Assembly (NCBI GenBank): GCA_030435675.1
Contig: CM059622.1
Location: 2,666,001-2,730,000 of the forward strand
DNA: 64,000 bases
Direction of reading: 5' to 3'
Origin: Steinernema hermaphroditum
Taxonomy: Eukaryota > Nematoda > Chromadorea > Rhabditida > Steinernematidae
Positions within the stretch are counted from its first letter, which is position 1; the number at the start of each line of letters is the position of its first letter. The notes under the pieces are model-generated. The model did no database searches and was not told the DNA's origin. It saw nothing but the letters and a program-made list of their open reading frames with translations. This document shows, piece after piece, positions 1 through 10,283 of the stretch. A program made the translations under genes and the position numbers.

Positions 1-780
1 CTGTTTCTCTTAAACACCACAAAACAGCTCTTTCCAAGTGAATATAGTGCTTCCTTGGTGATACAGCCGACAAAAACCAGATTCTTAAGCCAAAAACAGC
101 AATGAAACATGATAATTTCGATGCACTGCTGTATAGAGCTAGGCGAGCTCTATCGATTAGACCCCCCTGTGCCCCCCGGCCGAGAAAAACGGGGTAAACT
201 GGCCATTTTTTACAAATCTGCCGCATTTTCCTGCCATTCAGGCAGATCGTTGCTCTTCAATGTTTTACCCCATACCTGTAATGACGACTCCGTCTTTTTT
301 TCGCGCCATCTTGTAGAGGAGGAAAATTCACTATGAGTTAGCCCCCCCGTCCTGCTTTACTCCGAGCCCTAGGTCCTAAAACTGTATTTTTTCGTTTTGA
401 GACCACAGGTTTGCGCATCCTTGTAATGAGGGTCACCTGTTTTCTGTGCAGCATCTTGTAGAGGATGAAAAATCAGTATGGGTTTGTCCCCCCCCCCCCC
501 CCCCCCCCCCGGCCCGACATGACCCCCCCCAGGGGGTAAAACCATTACAAGTCTTTGGGAGCACATGTTCTTCTTTGTCGCTGAGCAGCTAGCACATCAC
601 TTCTTTTGTTGTCAGCAATTACTCCGACATACAGTAAGCCGATGTTAGGAACGGGCCACAATTAGGTAAATGTCGCATGTTCGTACCAATTTGGGAGACC
701 TCTGCAAACTGATTTTGAGAAGATTTTAGCGCATGGCTAATATGTTAGTTAATTTCGCAGGTTCGACCTATCTACAGCAG
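1..780. repeat. Diverged tandem repeat with long C homopolymer
   Basis: Non-coding stretch. A roughly 150-bp unit recurs about three times: a T/A-rich part with 'catcttgtagagga' (309-322 and 451-464), then 'gtatgggtttg' or 'ctatgagttag' running into a C-rich block (near 163, 342 and 488). One block has expanded to about 23 consecutive C (488-510). The short ORFs here (109-336 and 369-566) are low-complexity and not credible genes. Confidence 0.5.
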
Positions 781-2100
781 GTCATAGTTTGGAAAGTTCG
801 CGAATTACGAATTTACGAATTTATTGCGATATCTAACATATTACATGTTGTCGCACCCCATATTTATCCAACGTCCTCTGGCTTCTTGACGCGCACGGTG
901 CCTCCATCTTTTGCTGCCCAGTGTCTTCGTTAAGTCATCGCTCCATCGGGTTCGAGGTCTTCCGAGAGGTCTCTTCACAGGCGGGCGCCATTCTTCGAGT
1001 CGGTTGTACCAATTTTCCGGGCTTCCGTTCGCCATCTTCCAGGCGAAGTTCCACTTCCTTCTTCTTGCCGCTTCGTCGATGTCCTTCACCTTCGTGACGC
1101 CTCGGAGCCACTCATTGGTCCTCTTGTCTATTAGACGGACTCCGGCCATTCGGCGTTCCATCCTTCGCTGAGCGGTCGCAAGCCTCTTCCGCGCTGATTT
1201 CGTGAGCGACCAAGTTTCGGAACCGTAGAGCATGGCGGGAAGGACGCACTGATCGAAGAGTTTTCGTTTCCATCGCATCAGGACGCTTCTGGAAGTCAGA
1301 AAGTCCTTGTACTTCCTGAAAACGTTCCATCCGCTTTGAATTCTTCTGTTGATCTCCTTGGAGTGGTCTCTTCTCAGCCTGACTTCCTGTCCCAGGTAGA
1401 CGAAAGCTTCGACTTGCTCGATTTCTTCTCCGTTCACGAGAATCGACGCTTCTTCTGTTGCCAGGATCTTCGTCTTTTCCCTGTTCATCTTGAGGCCGCT
1501 TCTTCGTGACACTTCGTCGAGTTCTGTCACCATCTGTTGCAGCTCTTCTTCCGTGTTGGCGATCAGCGCGATGTCGTCTGCGAAGCGTAGATTCGAGAGC
1601 TTCCGGCCGTTGATGTTGATCCCGAAGTCTTCCCAGTCGAGCTCTCTGAAGATTTCTTCGAGCGTCGCCGTGAAGAGTTTTGGGCTGATCGTATCGCCCT
1701 GGCGGACTCCTCGCTGGATCTTGATCGGCACACGTTCTTCACCAATTTGGACGTAGGACGCGGCTTGATCATAGATCTTCCGCAGCAGGTTGATGATCGC
1801 CGCCGGAACTCCTTGACGTTTGATCGCGTTCCACACAGCGTTGATTTCCACGGAGTCGAACGCCTTCTCAAAGTCGACGAAAGCGACGAAGAGCGGTAGC
1901 CGGTATTCACGCGTCTTTTCCACCAGAAGATTCACGGCTTGGAGGTGGTCCACGGTTGAATAGCTTCTTCGGAATCCCGCTTGCTCCTCTGGCTGCTCAG
2001 CATCCAAAATCCGCTCAATCCGAGTGACAATCACCTTGGTCAGGATCTTATACACGGCGGAGAGCAAGGAGATTGGTCTGTAGTTCTTCAGCTGCATAGT
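780..2100 (-). mobile_element. 5'-truncated RTE-type non-LTR retrotransposon (RT domain)
   Basis: An open frame (841 to about 2100, read on the minus strand) encodes the polymerase part of a non-LTR reverse transcriptase. In order: KNYRPISLLS, VDFEKAFDSVE, RGVRQGDTISPKLF, the catalytic FADD box, the LKMNREKTK thumb motif, and a C-terminal region (YGSETWSL, RRKWNFAWKM, RPRTRWSDD) typical of RTE-like elements in nematodes. The endonuclease domain is absent: the frame begins at the NYRPISLL motif, the usual 5' truncation of a LINE. There is no stop or frameshift through the RT part, so the insertion is fairly young or has been conserved. Beyond the stop the 3' end runs into AATAAATTCG/TAAATTCG/TAATTCG short repeats (about 785-835), the simple-repeat tail expected for RTE. 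Without the endonuclease it should be immobile by itself. Confidence 0.85.
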
Positions 2101-2405
2101 TCGCACGTTCGGTTAAGCTGTGGATCACCACAGAAGGATGATTTATGCCAACTTTGCCGGTTTTTGGTGTGGGTAGGTTAATCTGCGACCCACCCCTGGT
2201 CCCGCCACGAACACCCAAACACTTTTCAAGTTAAAAGTGACATGCTCGGAGGCATATCCAGTGGTAGCCAGAAAGTTGTAGACACATTGATAAAGCACGA
2301 AAAAACAGCTAATTCTCGGTCAAATTCTACAATTGCGTTCGAAAGCCCCTGTCTCTAAACACGATAATCATTTTTTGGAAACTGTGTTGGGGATAAGCTA
2401 GAAAT
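2101..2405. other. Intergenic, no gene seen
   Basis: About 300 bp between the truncated LINE and the foldback element. No credible ORF, RNA gene or repeat structure recognised. Confidence 0.5.
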
Positions 2406-2743
2406 TTTGGCTCTATTAGAGAGAAGTGACCAAAATGGTATTTATCTTGACAAAACTGTATTTATCTTGACAAAACCGACCAAAATTGACAAAACCGTAT
2501 CTATCTTGACAAAACCGGCCAAAATTGACAAAATCGGCCAAAATTGACGGAATGGTATTTAGATTGACAAAACTGTATTTATCTTGACAAAAGTATTTTT
2601 TAATTGACAAAACTGAATTTATCTTGACAAAACCAATTTTCACTGACAAAACAGAATTCCACTGACAAAACGTTCTTTAACCGCTAACTGCAAAGATCAA
2701 AGTTTTTTATCAACAAATTTATCACAAACAGAAAAGGAACTGT

Positions 2744-3178
2744 TCAATAGTCATCCTCTTCGGGTTCTTCTTCCGGCTCTTCTTCGGACTCTTCTTCGGG
2801 CTCCTCGTCGGGCTCCTCTTCGGGCTCATCCGAGCTTTCTTCGGAGCTCTCTTCGGAGCTTTGCCTGGCCTTCTTTCTCGCCCGCCTTCCAGAAGCGGAA
2901 GGCGGGGCATGGACGTGGACCACCACCGGGATGGAGAGGTTCTGATTAAGGTGGTTGTTGCCACCCGTGATGCGCCCGCCGTGGATGTCGCCATGGCGCA
3001 TGCCCCCATGGCGCATACCTCCTTGGCGGGCCCCTCCATGGCGCATCCCGCCATGGCGAGTGCCCCCGTGGCGGTACGTTCCGCCACTGATGTCTGCGGC
3101 GACATCAGTGGCGGTGTCGGCCTCGACTTTGGAGTCGACGGTGACGTCGACTCCCGCCAGACTAGAATTATAAAGCAC
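2744..3178 (-). CDS. Small protein with RHGG repeats and acidic tail, inside foldback element
   Basis: 144-codon ORF read leftward from the centre of the foldback core. The N-terminal third is unremarkable. It is followed by about eight copies of a five-residue RHGGM/RHGGT-type unit (15-bp tandem repeat, about 2990-3070), a hydrophobic VVVHVHAPP stretch, a short basic patch (RRARKKARQ) and a long Glu/Asp/Pro tail (EEPEEE repeats). Another frame of the same strand (2722-3201) is also open and gives a strongly basic SPKRSPTRSPKK-type tail, so which frame is translated cannot be decided by inspection. It starts 22 bp from the divergent ORF at 3201, suggesting a shared bidirectional promoter. No known family recognised. 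Confidence 0.4.
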   Translation of the reverse strand: MLYNSSLAGVDVTVDSKVEADTATDVAADISGGTYRHGGTRHGGMRHGGARQGGMRHGGMRHGDIHGGRITGGNNHLNQNLSIPVVVHVHAPPSASGRRARKKARQSSEESSEESSDEPEEEPDEEPEEESEEEPEEEPEEDDY

Positions 3179-3200
3179 CGGTTACGATAACGCTGAAGCA

Positions 3201-3512
3201 TTGAGCACCTTCTGGGAATCCGAACCCCACGAACCTAGCGCTCCCCTGTCGCAGTTACCCGATAGCTCTAGTCAGACTCGTGATCAGTCCCCGCCGCGAC
3301 GTGGACCTGGCCGTCCTCGAAAGAACCAGAAGAAGAGTTCCGAAACATCTCCCGCGGCTCACAGTGGACAACTACAACCGAGTCAACCCGCCCCAGCTAA
3401 TAATCGCCGTGGACGCTTCCCGAAAAACAAGAAAAATACTCGCGAACGAAGTCGCTCGCCGTCGCCCAAGAGTTCCCCGAAGAAATCGAAGAAAACCAGA
3501 CATGGAGGCTGA
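3201..3512 (+). CDS. Small basic protein with AT-hook-like motif, inside foldback element
   Basis: 103-codon ORF in the right half of the foldback core, divergent from the acidic ORF. Visible features: an AT-hook-like core (GPGRPRKN, about residues 34-41) that in other proteins binds the minor groove of AT-rich DNA, and a C-terminal Arg/Ser/Lys region (RERSRSPSPKSSPKKSKK) resembling RS or histone H1-like tails. The element's arms are AT-rich and repetitive, so binding to them is a reasonable guess. Low-complexity composition alone could keep such a frame open, so the call is tentative. Confidence 0.4.
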   Translation: MSTFWESEPHEPSAPLSQLPDSSSQTRDQSPPRRGPGRPRKNQKKSSETSPAAHSGQLQPSQPAPANNRRGRFPKNKKNTRERSRSPSPKSSPKKSKKTRHGG

Positions 3513-3788
3513 TTTATAATTTTGTCAGTGAAAATTGGCTGTGTCAAGATAAATTCAGTTTTGTCAATTAAAAAATACTTTTGTCAAGATAAATACGGTT
3601 TTGTCAAGATAAATACAGTTTTGTCAAGATAAATACCATTCCGTCAATTTTGGCCGATTTTGTCAATTTTGGCCGGTTTTGTCAAGATAGATACGGTTTT
3701 GTCAATTTTGGTCGGTTTTGTCAAGATAAATACAGTTTTGTCAAGATAAATACCATTTTGGTCACTTCTCCCTAATAGAGCCGAAATT

Positions 3789-4027
3789 TTTGGTGTGGGG
3801 CGAGCGAAGCGAACCTATTGCTATTGAAATTTTGTTGGTTGTGTAGTTGAAATGTTTTTCCGATTTGGGAGGAGGGTTCAGGTGGGGTGGTTTTGTCCTT
3901 TTGGTGTGAAATTTTCCACACAGTGTGCTGAGGCTTATTTTGAAGGGTGAAAAATTTCCCGATTTCGATGTGCTTTCTTGGATAAAAATTCTGTTCTTTA
4001 TTTAACAGAACTTTTTGGTCACCCTGT
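3789..4027 (-). mobile_element. Possible mariner-like end remnant
   Basis: Read on the minus strand the segment begins 'acctacagggtgaccaaaaa', which resembles the 'acagggtgtcccaaa' termini of some mariner-like elements. A weak open frame follows (MTDLQGDQ...). No transposase motif is visible. It abuts the foldback element. Remnant only. Confidence 0.25.
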
Positions 4028-4410
4028 AGGTCCGTCATCTCTGCGATCCTTTAGAGAACGCGAACAATCTACTTTAAATACTTACTTTAAATTGAAGAAG
4101 CAGCTCGGAAGAGTCGACATCATGAGCGACGAACACCGAAGTGTTCTGAAAACATAAAATACGGTACTCATGGATATAGTTCACCGAACTCGTATTTCCT
4201 CGAACAAGTACATATATTAACCACTAAAAACATGATATCTTTCTGAGAGTCTTTATAAAGAGGATAGGAAGCTGTGAAGAAGAAAGGACGGGGAATGTTT
4301 GTGACGACCACCCGCCGAGTCGTCGCGAATAATCGATAGGCTGCAGTGAACACTTTCGCAGTTGTTTATTTTGAAAAAAGGTGTAAACACAATCCTTCGG
4401 TTTTTCCCTT
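4028..4410. other. Intergenic, one weak ORF only
   Basis: No supported gene. A 61-codon minus-strand ORF (4168-4353) has no recognisable domain and no companion exon that I could join. Confidence 0.4.
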
Positions 4411-4414
4411 GTGT

Positions 4415-4898
4415 TCGTTGCCAGATTTACACGATTTACACGATTTATCTTCCCGAATCAGCGGCTTACGCCGTGCAGGACATCTCATATATGCACAAAG
4501 AAGAACGTAGTCAGACCGTGGTCGCTGATCGATTAGTTTGCGCGGGCATCGAAGTCGTGAAGAGCTGATTCCGGAAGTGGAATAGCGGTGGAGCAGAGCC
4601 AACGGAGCGGAGAGTCATCTTCGGTTCGGCTGGCGGACTTCGGAGTTGCAACGCTTCTTCGGCTTCTCTGGCGGCGCGGGTAGAGTCGGGCGGTCGTGAC
4701 GGGCTTTTTGGCGAGACGGTGGAACTACGGCTCCCTGGTGTTCCAGGCCTTCTGGGAGCCGGGGCGATCATTGCGCCAACAACGATGGCCGAGAACAACC
4801 GCTCACTCAACTCATTCGGCTCAGACAGCTTCAGAGAGAGAGAGAGAGAGAGAGAGAGCGAGTGGACGACCCGACCGATCGCTGGGGGCACAAATGAA
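4415..4898 (-). mobile_element. SINE-like repeat family B, copy 1
   Basis: Closely matches 34595-35112. The 3' end (minus orientation) is a short tandem of ATTTACACG units at 4421-4447. The body contains the block around 'gaactacggctccctggtgt'. The 5' side carries a GA-rich run (4830-4858) and 'cgatcggtcgggtcg'. The block around 'ggtggaactacgg' is clearly related to family A ('ggtgggactacgg'), so A and B are subfamilies of one lineage. Apparent ORFs within it are not genes. Confidence 0.65.
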
Positions 4899-5199
4899 AG
4901 ACCTTCGTCGCCAGAATGGGTTGAAATATTGGCCAGTTACAAGACACATTTATTCGAGGTATAACTGCATGGAGACTAGGGCCGTAATTGATCGAACAAA
5001 GGTGACGGAGTGGGGTCTCTGTAGAAGACTGAAATCAGTGAGCGACTGAGGAACAGACCGCTCGCCACCGCGACACGAGTGAGAATCCACGATTATAGTC
5101 AGCTTTGCCAATAGAGGGAACCGGCCTGTATATAATTAATATCATTAATGGAGGTGTTTCATCCGTATCGGTAAGGGTAGACTCACTATATTGTTCAGC

Positions 5200-5440
5200 G
5201 ATAGAGTGAGGGCGATTTTGAAGACGAAAGCTCGCTCTCTCAGAAATGAGTTCAGTGAGTGCAACCGCATGTCGCTAAGGAGGCCCTCACCAATGAGCAG
5301 AAGACTCCGAAGTGTGCTGGCCGAACCGAAGATGGCTCTCCGGCCCGTTTGTTGTGCTCCAATAACGCCCTACTTCTGGATTCAGTCGCTTCGCCTACGG
5401 AGTTCTGTCCAGGAAGATGCAAAGAATCACTTTATGGTAA
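5200..5440 (+). repeat. Diverged SINE-like family B relic, inverted
   Basis: Contains sequence related to family B read in the opposite orientation ('gctctctcagaaatgagt', 'gccgaaccgaagatggctct'), adjacent to copy 1. Just upstream, 5049-5083 carries a family A-like head ('ccaccgcgacacgagtgag'). Old nested copies are the simplest reading. Confidence 0.4.
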
Positions 5441-5493
5441 CAGTGCTCGGGGTCATATCAAATATACATAGCAGCTACAAAATAATGTCATTT

Positions 5494-6544
5494 CTAACAA
5501 CAAAATAGCTTTCTCACAATAGCCAAAATTCCGCTATCCGACTTTTCAGCTTGAAGAAGGTTCTTTGGAGCTCGCACATCATTCATAGCCACAAGATAGT
5601 TGCGGTACTTGTCAAACACTTCGCTGTGAGGTCGTCGTCTATCCAGGTCAGTCAAGTTGTACTCTTTGGCCAATTCGGTTGTGTTGAGGATGTGGCCGGT
5701 CTTCTCCATAAGTCGAGGATCGGTTGCCAGAGCAACGACACACTTGCCGCTGAACTCGATGCTTTCGCCGTTTACAAAATACTTCTTGACCTAAACAAAC
5801 AGCTTAATACTGAACCAACAAGGTGAAAGCCATACGTTATCGTCCAAGGGGGCTGACATGATGAGTTCAGTCTTGACAGCTCCTGGCATCAACGAAATAG
5901 AACAGATATTGGAATCAAATAGCTCGTGAGCCATATCGGCTGCGAGACGATCACATGCGCTCTTTCCTACACCATATGCCACTCCAAAGAGGTGAGCAAT
6001 CCCTCCTTCAGATGATAAGGTTACGATGAAGCCCTTCTTTCTGGGGACCATCAGCCTGGCGGCGTAGACTGAGCAGATATAGTGGTTCTTGAGGCCGACG
6101 TTGTTGATTATTTCAAAAACTGAAGGGTCATCAAGATAGAATTTCGAAGCAGCTCCGCTGGCAACGGTCTAAGACGCGTTCTGTTACATGAGGCAGAAAG
6201 CTTTCACTTACCGTAACGCCGGCATATGCGTTGTTAACCAAAATATCGAGCCGGCCGTTCTGCTCCTTCTCGATCCTTTCGAAGAGCTTCCTCACCTCTT
6301 CAGGGTCAGAATGGTCACAGAAGACGGCGATTCCCTTTCCACCCCTCTTCGTGATCTCCTGGGCCGTCTGCTCCAGGGTAGGGAGGTTGAGGATCTGGGA
6401 GATGCCTTCCTGTTTGGCCGGAGGACGACCGGTGACGTAGACGGTGGCGCCGGCTTCTCCAAGCTGCACGGCGATTCCTTTCCCGATTCCTCGAGAAGCG
6501 CCGGTGACGAGGGCTACTTGGCCAGAGAGGAGCTTGAACGGCAT
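5494..6544 (-). CDS. DHRS1: DHRS1-like short-chain dehydrogenase/reductase (SDR copy 1)
   Basis: Three exons (6212-6544, 5836-6168, 5494-5790) separated by 43- and 45-bp introns, all in phase 0, give 320 aa; human DHRS1 is about the same length. Classical SDR features: NAD(P)-binding TGASRGIG (residues 14-21), NNAYAG (104-109), catalytic Ser about 163 in LSSEGG, and the YxxxK pair Tyr176/Lys180 in YGVGK. The family reduces or oxidises steroid, retinoid or xenobiotic carbonyls with NAD(P)H, usually at ER membranes; this copy's substrate is unknown. It lies in inverted orientation to three tandem paralogues at 8.1-14.0 kb and is the most diverged. Its C terminus is extended by a cysteine-containing tail (ending LFCC) that the others lack. 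Confidence 0.93.
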
Positions 6545-8108
6545 TATAAGTTACTGTAAATGATGTGACAGCTGGGGTTCCGTTGCTTTATATAATATTG
6601 CAGGAACAGGTACCCACCAGTAGGTAAACACGCATCCTCATTCGATTGCCCGCACGAAACATATTTGTGTGGTTTGTGATGAACTTTCTATTTCTACTGT
6701 AGCGACAGTCATGTGTTTTGTCTAGACTGTGTTTATTTCTAGGCGTCCATGTGAAAGGTCAAGTGCAGGGCTGGAGATGGGTGCCGTTCACTTAACTGGC
6801 TGGCTGGTCCAATGAACTGATTTCAATCAGTTCCACCGGTTTACGATCGTGTGTTTGTGCTACTGTAAAGGAGCGTAGAGAGCAAAGATCTCCAACTTAT
6901 ATCTCGAAATCATCGTTCCATCTTACACGGGATCATCCACACAGAGGCAACATCACCTTTTTTTGAAGATACTTTGGTAACGTGGGTTTGAGTTTCAATC
7001 ACAGATCCCGATTCGGTAAAATTTCGCATTCCGAGCCGGATCGACTCGATTGGCTGCGAGCCAAACTGAGCCTGGCCACCAGCCAGCCGCGACATATACC
7101 GAAAATCGGATGCCTTCTGCTCCGTCACCATGTTCTTTGTCTCTTGTGGTCCACTGTCTTCGCACCGCTTCTAATGATTGGTCGCATTTTTTCTGGCATA
7201 CGTTGCCGAGCCCCGCGCTGGTTCGGCCCAGAGCCAACTGAACTGGAGTCGGAGCCGGGTCGGATGGCGAAATATTGAGCTGGGTGGTTCACGCTCGGCT
7301 CCGGCACATGTTTGTTTGTATGTTGTGTCGATTTTCTGTTGATCATACTGCAACGCACATTGCATTTTGCTGTCTGTAGTGTGATTTACTTTACTAGCTA
7401 CTTTCCAGTTATTTTAGTTTCCAAGTTTATCTACTCTTTTCCGAAGCTCTTTTCTTTTACGGATACGCAGTCAGTGCAGGTCAGGGTGCCATTGTTCCAA
7501 ATAAGTGTGCATTTGTCAAGGTATGTCGGTGATTGCAACAGTAAAATATGCCCAACTGCGTTTACTGTGAAGAACTGTATACCACAGCAGTTCTGTGCCA
7601 GACTGGAACGGAAAAATGACCTTTCTGCGGTCTTTGTTATGTATGTTATTTATTATTATGTGTGGTCTTTGCTCTTCTAAAAGTGTTCAGCAACGAAATA
7701 TTTCATCATCCATGCTAAGTCCTATTTCAAGCCCCTAAAACTGATCCTCTTAAAAACTACAACTTTTGCACTTTGTAGTCTGTGAAACGCTTGTAGTGCC
7801 TCGAACAGCAAATAGTTTATTGATTGTTTGCGATCATCACGCTCACCTGCATCGCTTTCACGATTGGAATCATATAATCGTACCACTCGTTTTTCTTGTT
7901 TTCCCTTCTCCAGAACACTATTTGTTTGCTGCAGATTGCCTGTCTTATTTCACCTCCTTCTTTCCACATGAATGTCTGATCTATTTGACCGATATCGGAG
8001 ATGAACTATTAAAGAACTTCGGAATATTCTGTCGTCTTATAGTTTGTGCACTCGTGTATATGACACCTCTGATCACAGTCACCTCTGAGCCCAGTCGTCA
8101 GTTTCAGA
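6545..8108. promoter_or_regulatory. Divergent intergenic region between SDR copies 1 and 2
   Basis: No supported gene. It holds the upstream regions of the two divergently transcribed SDR genes. Several blocks recur upstream of copies 3 and 4: 'ctgtgtttatttct.ggcgtccatgtgaaag' (6727 and 11898), 'gattcggtaaaatttcgca' (7010 and 11871), and the segment from 'actttgtagt' through 'ttattgattgtttgc' (7772-7835, 9463-9515, 12783-12835). The last 60 bp before the start codon ('cacctctgagcccagtcgtcagtttcaga') are nearly invariant before copies 2-4. These blocks are duplicated promoter/5'UTR sequence. Confidence 0.55.
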
Positions 8109-9094
8109 ATGACAACGAAGCCCCTCTCTGGCCAAATAGCCCTCGTCACCGGCGCCTCTCGAGGAATCGGAAAAGGAATCGCTGTGCAACTTGGAGAAGC
8201 CGGCGCCACTGTCTACGTCACCGGTCGTCCCCCCGCCAAACAGGAAGGCATCTCCCAGAGCCTCAACCTCCCGACCCTGGAGCAGACGGCCCAGGAGATC
8301 ACGAAGAGGGGCGGAAAGGGAATCGCCGTCTTCTGTGACCATTCTGACCCTGAAGAGGTGAAGAAGCTCTTCGAGAGGATCGCCAAGGAACAGAACGGGC
8401 AGCTCGATATTCTTGTTAACAATGCTTATTCGGCTGTCACGGTGTGTCCTCTGATCATTTCCATATTCTTAAAGTGGTATTTAGACAGTCGCTAAGGGCG
8501 CCAATGCAAAGTTTTACGAAGAAAACCCTGCTGTCTTCGAGGCAGTCAACAACGTCGGCCTCAAGAACCACTATATCTGCTCAGTCTACGCCGCCAGGCT
8601 GATGGTTCCCAGAAAGAAGGGCCTCATCATTACAGTATCCTCCAGCGGTGGGATCTCCCACTTTTTCAGCGTGGCATACTGTGTAGGAAAGACAGCCTGC
8701 GATCGAATGGCCGCCGACATGGCTCATGATTTGGTCGATTCAAATATTTGCTCGATTTCGTTGTGGCCTGGAGCTGTGAAGACTGAACTAATTATGAAAG
8801 TGGCCCCCGATACGGTATGATGATACCAACCTTCATGATGATAGTCGGAATTTGCAGATGAGAAAGCACTTCCAAGCAGGCGAAACGATCGAGTTCAGCG
8901 GCAAATGCGTCGTTGCTTTGGCTACAGACCCGAAGCTCATGAACAAGACCGGCCATATTTTGAACACGATGGACCTGGCCAAGGAGTACGATCTGTTCGA
9001 CGAAGATGGAACTCAGCCCCACAGTGAGATCATCACTAAGTATCACGACCATCTGAAGTCCACCAATGAAATCCGCGCTCCCAAAAAAGATTGA
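8109..9094 (+). CDS. DHRS1: DHRS1-like SDR (copy 2)
   Basis: Exons 8109-8441, 8485-8814 and 8858-9094 (introns 43 bp each) give 299 aa. The nucleotide-binding TGASRGIG, NNAYS and the Y-x-x-x-K dyad (YCVGK, Tyr176/Lys180) are intact. The first intron begins GTGTGT and differs from those of copies 3 and 4, but exon 1 is almost identical to theirs at DNA level. The start chosen is the MTTKPLSGQ methionine because it directly precedes the Rossmann strand, as in all copies, and follows the conserved 5' leader. First of three head-to-tail paralogues. Confidence 0.93.
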
Positions 9095-10283
9095 TGTATC
9101 TAACCAATCTGGATATCCTGAAATTCAGGCACTGATGGCTATAAAATAAAAAAGTGTTAACGCTCTATTGCAGAGCAAAGATAGCTCTTTCAAATGATAT
9201 GTTACAATCCGAGGCACAACAACAAAAAATAATGATAAATCGCAGATTAAGAAAACCTACAGGAACTTATTGGCCAACCCAATATGTACTATGTAAAGTA
9301 CTTTGCCTCGTGAGTCAATCAGAATGAGTGGAATGAAGTGAAATGTAAACATGCAATCTTAAAATAAAATTAGAAAACAGCAAATTTGTGTCCAAAGTAC
9401 ATGTTTGTTTCTATGTTGTGTCGATTCTCTGTTGACAAAACTCCAATGTAGAACTTTTGAACTTTGTAGTGTGTGAAGCGCTTGCACTGCCTCGAAGTTT
9501 ATTGATTGTTTTCCATCATCACTCTCAGCTGCACCGCTTTCACGATTACATTACACTTAATCGTACTACTCATTTTTCTTATTTTCTCTTCTCCAGAACA
9601 CTATGTCCTTGATGTACAGAGTGACACCGAAATACTTTCACAATATAAAACGTCTACAACTTCGCGAACAATTCAACACTCAAAACAGCAAGAAAGCGCA
9701 GGAAATTTCATACAAGATATCAGAAATGCAGTTCGAAGTGACCTTGCAGAAATACAAGCATCCAAGCGTTTCTTGAAATTTCCAACAATGGACGCAGGGT
9801 CGTAGCAGATATTTCTTCCTAAGCCTTCTTCAAAGCACATTTGAGCGAGTCAACACTTTCGTGGCGCTTTCGGCAGGCCTTTTCTTCCAAGGCGCAATCA
9901 GGCGAATTCAGATCGGCTGCCGTGAAATCTTCGCCACGGAGGGGCCGCGCCCGAACAAGCATATCACGGTTTCACTGACACGCAAAGAGACCATATTTTC
10001 ACGATCTAATCTGAAGTATCAGAAATATTAGAACGCAGAAAGGAGTAAAACGAGATGGTGAATACGAATAAAAAGAGAACATCGGCATTTAAAAAATTTG
10101 AGAAAAGAGCGGCGGAAAAAAATGTGACAGTACTCTGTAGATTGCCTGCCCTGTTTCATGCCTGATATACCGATCTCCGAGATAAAGTGCTAAAGAACTT
10201 GTGTTGTCGAATGTGTACAGAATTTTATAGTTTGTGCACTCGTGTATATATTGACACCTCTGAGCCCAGTCGTCAGTTTCAGA
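9095..10283. promoter_or_regulatory. Upstream region of SDR copy 3 with a private insertion
   Basis: 9290-9610 is homologous to 12465-12900 upstream of copy 4 and in part to 7770-7920 upstream of copy 2. From about 9611 to 10125 this copy carries an insertion of about 500 bp absent upstream of copy 2, with no recognisable ORF or TIR. Homology resumes at about 10130 ('ctctgtagattgcctg') and continues to the start codon. Confidence 0.5.

Larger units (their letters stand above)
2406..3788. mobile_element. Foldback-type element with long modular inverted repeats
   Basis: Two arms of about 255-265 bp (roughly 2406-2658 and 3519-3788) are near-identical inverted copies around an 860-bp core. Each arm is built from short modules: TTTTGTCAAGATAAATACAG-like units alternating with TTTTGTCAATTTTGGC units. 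The right arm has one more 20-bp unit than the left. Outermost parts match as AAATTT(T/C)GGCTCTATTAG followed by GAGAAGTGACC. This architecture (long TIRs made of sub-repeats) is that of foldback/Galileo-like DNA transposons. I found no clear target-site duplication, so exact ends are uncertain. The core holds two divergent small ORFs described separately; no recognisable transposase is present, so the copy is probably non-autonomous. Confidence 0.75.

Noticed and set aside
488..510. Poly-C tract as a functional G-quadruplex or regulatory site
   Set aside because: A single long homopolymer in a degenerate repeat region, whose length may be a sequencing artefact; no adjacent gene.
2722..3201. 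Basic 159-codon frame in the foldback core as the main product
   Set aside because: Overlaps the acidic frame; its similarity to histone-like tails may be composition only. Not counted separately, though the choice between the two is open.
7312..8338. ORFs upstream of and overlapping SDR copy 2 (122 and 190 codons)
   Set aside because: They occupy duplicated 5' flank or are out-of-frame shadows of SDR exon 1; the equivalent ORFs differ in copies 3 and 4.
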